Of a stretch of DNA of 12,902 bases, positions 8,901-12,902 are shown in pieces. Every line of letters begins with the position of its first letter. Position 1 is the stretch's first letter. A model generated the notes under the pieces. The model searched no databases. It saw only the letters and a list, made by a program, of their open reading frames with translations, and had not been told where the DNA came from. Source of the DNA: UMGS1312 sp964631595 (lineage in GTDB: Bacteria; Bacillota; Clostridia; Oscillospirales; CAG-272); assembly GCA_964631595.1 (NCBI GenBank), contig CAZVXL010000036.1, positions 1-12,902 of the forward strand, read 5' to 3'. A program made the position numbers and the translations under genes.

Positions 8901-10010
8901 CAGATGCGTTTAGCCGCCATTATTTTCGTCCACCGGGCAATATTTGAATTGGAATATGGAAATGAAGCGGACTTTGAGAAAGCCGCAGACAATTATTATT
9001 CAGTACTATCTTACTTCAATAGCCTTCGCGAAGTAGGTAAAACTGATGCTTTATTCTATACTGAATACGCTAAATATACAAAACGTCTGTTTAAGCGAGT
9101 CCTTCGATATGGCAATCTTATGGATTGTTTCTATTCAGGAGACAATCTAGGTAAAGCAGAGCTTACTAGTCGACTATCAGGAGAAGAAATAAACGGGAAA
9201 TTTGCTGATGTAGAACAACGTTGGGAAATGACACATCGTCTTCCGTTTAAGGATGAGGAAGGTAATTGGAATAAGGCGGTCGTTCCTCCTGATTATATTT
9301 TGGCGACAAATATGATTTCAGTTGGACTTGATGTTAGTAGGTTCAACACAATAATCATGAATTCAATGCCGCGAAATATAGCAGAGTATATCCAAGCGAG
9401 CTCCCGTGTTGCCCGAAGCGTTAAGGGATTAGTTTTGACCCTGCATAATCCGTTCCGTTCAAGAGACGTTTCCCATTTTGAACGTTTCAGGGAATTCCAT
9501 GAGAAGCTCTACTATTATGTAGAGCCAATTTCGATTACTCCGTTCTCGAAGAAATCGGTGCAGAAATATCTTCCTTTGTATATGGCTTCAATTATCCGAC
9601 ATTTGATGCCTGAATTAGCTAATAATAATGCAGCTGCTCAGATCAATAAAGACAAGCTTAAAGAGAAGGCAATGGAAATCGTGTCAAGATATTTTATAGA
9701 ACGGCATGAGAGAAGCCAACGCCTTCCGAATAAGCTTGAAAAACAACTGCTTACTACGATTCAGTTAAAAGATATTGAACAACTTATATCTTCTGCATTA
9801 GATCAATGGAGCAATATGGCAACCGAGCATCCGTCAAACCTTGTATATGAAAACAAAGGAGTCAGACGGAATGACAAGACCCCATTATTCACTTCACCCA
9901 ATGATTATGAAGAAACTAAAAATGCGAGCAATTGGACCGTCTCATCATCTTTAAGAATGATTGAACCTGAAGCTGTCCTCAATGTACGTGTTTTATACAA
10001 AGAAAATTAG
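5901..10010 (+). CDS. drmA: DrmA-like SF2 helicase of a DISARM-type defence system
   Basis: This 1369-residue protein has the DrmA layout. The N-terminus LKRDSLEAFIREQMIGPNG followed by YSTAILFPKQ is typical. Next come an acidic, Gln/Ser-rich linker (about residues 63-115) and a long helical region. The helicase part has Walker A PTGGGKTEAY (K688), a four-Cys zinc ribbon inserted between motifs I and II (C797, C800, C815, C820), DELH at 888-891, the STATT motif, ATNMISVGLDV (1135-1145) and QASSRVAR (1165-1172), where Ala replaces the usual Gly. In known DISARM the protein works with DrmB on DNA. I chose ATG 5901 over TTG 5835 because family-like sequence begins there, an AGGA lies 9 bases upstream, and the promoter overlaps the longer form. 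The drmB-like gene starts 3 bases after its TAG. Helicase motifs look intact. Confidence 0.85.
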   Translation: MSNIIDLKRDSLEAFIREQMIGPNGCRGKFSYHTDAEDSVCKEEVVNTTPGSIYSTAILFPKQMPVEDRQDSGENRQMSVESSDADEVATSETAPAEAPQQETNSELYRQEEIDDEDIYSLSRRFPHAIGMSCCLAKEALINGDLRISISGRYYKKITGTDRSNIRVNLTDNDKLFKDFWNSTQTVHQYFSFDGKSLSIKDINSKNVSNVKQLLRDLNQELALRIAKRLNIVEKVKAQYRFLLSYREYLFNQLRQVKDGQYLSDEDINKFREGILEIENYETIISYFDDLLSMYDKKSFGFWRSISFTKDIDLSSIPLDKLQGHKTIFKPEDYPALKNIILDTVPNRNGEGGNSSDRHISLSAWLQITKDSRSDNDDKVYLKLLIQNDSTPFQEDKHNYFSIVNEQVNLFCFFGIKGSVISKYLLPYRKNENYEDVSKAEDKLNYLYREIEDYGVGHMCSVDWNKDSKGKVNEVFIEFLPSFETPDVEPVPRKKFSEYVTTDGAMVPAPFLEDTNVLQFKRLSSFSEVSDNEIINELKKFVNAYGLWIQEMRERLEAGDLEFGNANLDECVSDYMRMLSNINDILSPNPTALKAFRVMNSAMYMQLWHNKLENQEQIRELGRRKLNADFYKSSSDEIFKEGEHAAWRPFQLAFILLNLDGIFNNPKDPQWNKRNELVDLVWFPTGGGKTEAYLGLIALCILNRRISHRNKGGGVSAIMRYTLRLLTTQQFQRALRLIMALEQIRCWEPNDYGSDIISIGLYVGDASLPNTKQRLKEEAIKWARRETTNNTKIPMDLCPWCGKRLIYDSGVQKFFCENRNCTFGNKAVPVELCDESIYENPPSLLFGTVDKFAAIANKVSTSNNEKTKDSRRIFGTVAGFLTPDLIIQDELHLLLGPLGSAVSFFEGAIDQLCSREETLENGNKIYLRPKIISSTATTRNTELQIRALYDRSVNIFPKNGLTHDDSFFSFYKREKVDDKERYCSKRKYIGIMPTGRTQMTTQMRLAAIIFVHRAIFELEYGNEADFEKAADNYYSVLSYFNSLREVGKTDALFYTEYAKYTKRLFKRVLRYGNLMDCFYSGDNLGKAELTSRLSGEEINGKFADVEQRWEMTHRLPFKDEEGNWNKAVVPPDYILATNMISVGLDVSRFNTIIMNSMPRNIAEYIQASSRVARSVKGLVLTLHNPFRSRDVSHFERFREFHEKLYYYVEPISITPFSKKSVQKYLPLYMASIIRHLMPELANNNAAAQINKDKLKEKAMEIVSRYFIERHERSQRLPNKLEKQLLTTIQLKDIEQLISSALDQWSNMATEHPSNLVYENKGVRRNDKTPLFTSPNDYEETKNASNWTVSSSLRMIEPEAVLNVRVLYKEN

Positions 10011-10013
10011 ATT

Positions 10014-12185
10014 ATGGAGATACGAACATTAAAACAATACAATCAAGGAATAGGGAAGTATAAATTACTTTCTTCAAATGCAGGTGTTGGTGCCATTTTA
10101 CCCACCAAGTCAGGTGGATTTGTAATGCCGATGTCATCTTCATACTGGGATTTTATTAGAGTCGTATCAGACAAATTAAAAGATGATCCGACGACAACAA
10201 TAGATCAAACACTTGCTGATAATCTAGGAGTGGAATTTGTCGATGATCCAAGGTTTATCAGCTTCCTGCGAAATTCTGAATCATTGACTAAACTTAGATG
10301 TTTAGTTGGCATACCACATATAGAACTTACTGGCTGGAATATATGTAATGTAACGGGACATCCTTTAAATCAGCGCTATATTGAAAGAAACCCACAAGGC
10401 ACGGGATTAAAGGAAGGGATGTTTACTGTGCCGGCTATTACATTCCCTCGTTGGTTCTTTTCAAAGCGTTCTAGTCATGACCTAATGACTGTTGAAGATT
10501 GGTTCAAAATATGGAAAGAGCGAGGATGCAATGACGGATTGCCGGAGTACTTTGCCCCACCAAGAGATCCTAAATCTCCTTCCACTAAATTACATAAATC
10601 AGGATTGCCTGAAGGTAAAAATCAGGTCTATAATTTACTGGAACAGGTGTCAATGGTGCTAATTTGCAGGAACGGCCATATGTCAGATATCCCTTGGGAT
10701 AAATACTTTTGTGCTGTGAAAAAGCTTGGTAAAGACATGGTTCACAAAGAAGGCTTCGATCTTTTCGGCTTTGACACGGAGGATTACTCGTGTTCTGCTT
10801 CAACTAACGGTAAGCATCAATTACAATGGCATGAGAATAGAGCTCATTCAGAAAGTTTTGGTACGCTAAAGTGTGGTTGTTGCGGACAGTCTGTAAGCCT
10901 CGAAGGTATTATGAACCTTCAGCCTTCATGTCCCGGTCATCGTCCATGGGAAGGAATCGGAGCTAGAGATAATGCGAAGTGCTTCCATCGCGGTCAGCCT
11001 GTTAATATGAAGTGGGCTCTTGTAACCAGTAATAGTGTCTACTATGCCGAGAATTTCAGTAGCCTTTATCTCCCAAGTTGCTATTTAGACTCAGCTGCCA
11101 GTCTCAGTGATACTGAACAGAGACTTCTCAATTTGCTTACAACAAGGTGGTACACTAGATACAGTCAGCGTAATCCCGATAAAACGCGGACTGACTATAT
11201 AAACTCAACAACTACTGATGATTTGATAGATAAAGCATCTGATAGTGGATATGATGTGACAGCGGAAGATATGAATCGCATCGTGGCTGCCTTCTTATCA
11301 GCGGATGCTGAACCATTATCTTCAGACTCCAGAGAGGAGTATCGTTTTACCGAGTTTTCTGTATTTCAGAACAACAGCAAATCCAATGAATCTTCCGATA
11401 AGCTGGAGTTTAAAGATATTGATTTACCAGAATCCTTAAAGCCATACTTCTCAAAAATTCAACAAGTAGAGACTCTTGGAGTTAGTTCTACTCAAATCAA
11501 CTTTTCAAGAGTGCAAATGCCCCAACCGGAAGTTGTCAATGGTGTGACTCGATATCCAAGTAGTATAAAGATCTTCAAAGAACCTAATGAGGAGGTTCTT
11601 GTTATGCCTGCCAATCAGACATTCGGAGAGGGGCTGTTTTTTAGCCTTAACGAAGACCTAATTTCTCAATGGGTTGAAAAGAATACTACCGTATTCCAAA
11701 AGCGATATCCACATAACCGCCATATGGAGAATCTTTATGAAAATGTAGCGGCTTTGATGCAAAAAGGAGGAGTCGAAAAATTTTATCTTTTGCATACGCT
11801 CTCCCATATAATTATGAAAGAACTCGAATTCTCTTGTGGATATCCCACAGCGAGTCTAAAGGAACGTCTTTACTTCTCCGAAAGGATGTGTGGCGTTCTA
11901 ATATACACAGCAGATGGCTCCGAAGGAAGCATGGGAGGTCTAGTATGGCAAGGACAACCGGAACTCATTGAAAATATAATCATGACAGCTTTAAATAGAG
12001 CAATCGATTGTTCGTCAGATCCTATCTGTTGGGAAAATGATAGCGATCCGTTAAACTATGCAGCTTGTTTTTCATGTGCCATGGTCTCAGAAACCTCATG
12101 CGAACAGCGTAATTTGGGTCTTGATCGGCGCATTCTTGTTGATGAAGAATTTGGATTTTTTAAGAATCTAATTCGAATAGATTAA
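10014..12185 (+). CDS. drmB: DrmB-like DUF1998 protein of a DISARM-type system
   Basis: This 723-residue protein carries the marks of DrmB/DUF1998. Near the middle is CRNGHMSDIPW (C218, H222), followed by a zinc-binding cluster CGCCGQSVSLEG (C287, C289, C290) completed by CPGH (C306, H309). The C-terminal DUF1998 domain has HTLSHIIMKELEFSCGY (from H594), LIYTADGSEGSMGGL (about 628-642) and a final cysteine set C672, C685, C688, C696. In DISARM, DrmB forms a complex with the DrmA helicase and supports DNA binding and ATPase activity. The start ATG lies 3 bases after the drmA-like stop, so the two are almost certainly co-translated. No truncation or lost Cys is seen. The C-terminal domain is shared with DruE and other DUF1998 helicase partners, but the pairing with a separate DrmA-like helicase favours DISARM. 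Confidence 0.85.
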   Translation: MEIRTLKQYNQGIGKYKLLSSNAGVGAILPTKSGGFVMPMSSSYWDFIRVVSDKLKDDPTTTIDQTLADNLGVEFVDDPRFISFLRNSESLTKLRCLVGIPHIELTGWNICNVTGHPLNQRYIERNPQGTGLKEGMFTVPAITFPRWFFSKRSSHDLMTVEDWFKIWKERGCNDGLPEYFAPPRDPKSPSTKLHKSGLPEGKNQVYNLLEQVSMVLICRNGHMSDIPWDKYFCAVKKLGKDMVHKEGFDLFGFDTEDYSCSASTNGKHQLQWHENRAHSESFGTLKCGCCGQSVSLEGIMNLQPSCPGHRPWEGIGARDNAKCFHRGQPVNMKWALVTSNSVYYAENFSSLYLPSCYLDSAASLSDTEQRLLNLLTTRWYTRYSQRNPDKTRTDYINSTTTDDLIDKASDSGYDVTAEDMNRIVAAFLSADAEPLSSDSREEYRFTEFSVFQNNSKSNESSDKLEFKDIDLPESLKPYFSKIQQVETLGVSSTQINFSRVQMPQPEVVNGVTRYPSSIKIFKEPNEEVLVMPANQTFGEGLFFSLNEDLISQWVEKNTTVFQKRYPHNRHMENLYENVAALMQKGGVEKFYLLHTLSHIIMKELEFSCGYPTASLKERLYFSERMCGVLIYTADGSEGSMGGLVWQGQPELIENIIMTALNRAIDCSSDPICWENDSDPLNYAACFSCAMVSETSCEQRNLGLDRRILVDEEFGFFKNLIRID

Positions 12186-12246
12186 TCCAATCAATAGCTT
12201 TTCAAGAAATAAGATTACTAGTATGCTGATGAAATATAATGATATT

Positions 12247-12822
12247 ATGGCTAAATACAGTCTATCCCTTCTGCTGTTAGTCTTTGCTGTATCATGTGGA
12301 TCGAATTCTTCGTCTAAAAGCGAAGGAACGGTAGAATGCTCTGAGTGCGAAGGTGAAGGTTATATCATTGCTCGGTGTCCTAGTTGCGATGGCGAAGGGC
12401 GAGTTGAGTGTGATTATTGCAATGGTCGCGGACGTGATAATTGTACTTGACGCTCCGGTACGGGAAGGGAGAACTGCAACTCCTGTAATGGAAGTGGAGG
12501 AACTGAGTGTAGCTCTTGCAATGGAACAGGACGAACAGTTTGCTCTAACTGCAATGGGCGAGGTTATGATGCATGGGATAACCAATGTTCATGGTGTTGG
12601 GGATGCGGTTATACAGATTGTTCATCATGTTCAGGCCGAGGCGCAGATGAATGTTTTAGCTGTAGCGGATGAGGATATAAAGATTGTTCGTGGTGCTGGG
12701 GAAAGGAATATAAAGAGTGTGATAACTGCGATGGTGAAGGATATATGAACTGTGAGGAGTGTGATGGTAATTGGAAAGTAAAAGCCACTTGCCCGGAATG
12801 TGAAGGCGATGGAAAAATCTAG
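12247..12822 (+). pseudogene. broken lipoprotein gene with CxxCxGxG zinc-finger-like repeats
   Basis: From ATG 12247 the protein begins MAKYSLSLLLLVFAVSCGS, a lipoprotein signal peptide with the lipid-carrying Cys at residue 17; ATGs at 12223 and 12229 are in frame but give a worse signal. A Ser/Lys spacer is followed by CxxCxGxG repeats like those of the DnaJ zinc-binding region. TGA at 12448-12450 stops the frame after 67 residues, yet the same frame carries on with further repeats, without any frameshift, to a second TGA at 12670-12672 and then to TAG at 12820-12822, about 191 codons in all. Both TGAs fall at variable positions of the repeat. Nearby decay supports a pseudogene: unit 4 has Arg for its second Cys, unit 11 has Glu for Gly, unit 13 has Trp for Gly. 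Readthrough cannot be excluded. A link to the defence genes is not evident. Confidence 0.72.
12337..12813 (+). repeat. 14 tandem CxxCxGxG-coding units
   Basis: About 14 units of mostly 11 codons code for CxxCxGxG-type modules, for example CSECEGEG, CPSCDGEG, CDYCNGRG, CNSCNGSG, CSSCNGTG, CSNCNGRG, CSWCWGCG, CSSCSGRG, CDNCDGEG and CPECEGDG. Units 4, 10, 11 and 13 are degenerate, unit 10 only by its TGA codon. Pairs of such units normally bind zinc. The frame is constant across the whole array despite two TGA codons. Confidence 0.85.
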
Positions 12823-12902
12823 TAGAGACAGCGGATTGTATTCCGTGAAGATTCCAAAACGAAGTGCAAAATTTTGAGTTAGGGATCACTCATTCTCCTC
12901 TC

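Noticed and set aside
12448..12450. Selenocysteine at the TGA codons
   Set aside because: Both TGAs lie at non-Cys positions of the repeat, and no SECIS-like hairpin is evident directly after them.
12353..12748. 131-residue open frame on the + strand overlapping the repeat lipoprotein
   Set aside because: It is a shifted frame of the Cys/Gly repeats; its Val/Ala/Met-rich product is what codons of the CxxCxGxG array give out of frame.
12867..12876. Perfect 10-bp palindrome CAAAATTTTG in the right-hand tail, with GCACTT near it (reverse strand) also present at 33-38
   Set aside because: Short AT-rich palindromes and a shared 6-mer are expected by chance; there is no T-run for a terminator and no longer match to support attachment-site repeats.
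12292..12889. Two minus-strand open frames (12292-12585 and 12656-12889)
   Set aside because: Low-complexity Ser/Ala/Ile or Ser/His/Tyr products antisense to the repeat array, with no recognisable domain.

Overview
The window looks like a chromosomal defence island from a Bacteroidota bacterium, most likely Bacteroidales. Three things point that way. The DNA is AT-rich. The remnant HTH regulator at the left end is of the small XRE type common in Bacteroides-like genomes. The one strong promoter I can find (5834-5865) has the Bacteroidota form TTTG-N20-TAAATTTG rather than an E. coli form. Species cannot be set from the window.

Layout, all on the + strand. 1-133 is non-coding. 134-348 is a frameshifted remnant of an XRE-family HTH regulator. 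357-1748 is a radical SAM enzyme. 1760-3490 is a NERD-nuclease/SF1 helicase fusion. 3487-5799 is a large protein of unknown function in the position and with some C-terminal character of DISARM DrmE. 5834-5865 is an internal promoter. 5901-10010 is a DrmA-like SF2 helicase. 10014-12185 is a DrmB-like DUF1998 protein. 12247-12822 is a broken lipoprotein gene made of 14 CxxCxGxG zinc-finger-like repeats and interrupted by two in-frame TGA codons. 12823-12902 has no gene.

The five intact genes are tightly packed (gaps of 8, 11, -4, 101 and 3 bases, counting the gap after the XRE remnant), which suggests one or two transcripts. DrmA plus DrmB is the signature pair of DISARM-type anti-phage systems, and a DrmE-like gene directly before drmA matches class 2 DISARM order. 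No DNA methyltransferase and no DrmC-type phospholipase-D protein is visible. Instead a radical SAM enzyme and a NERD helicase-nuclease lead the cluster. My inference is a DISARM-related but non-canonical defence system. DrmAB would engage foreign DNA, the NERD protein would supply an endonuclease/helicase activity, and the radical SAM enzyme could mark self DNA or make a modified nucleotide in place of methylation. That division of labour is a hypothesis. Both flanking genes (the XRE regulator and the repeat lipoprotein) are decayed while the 11.8-kb core is open throughout.
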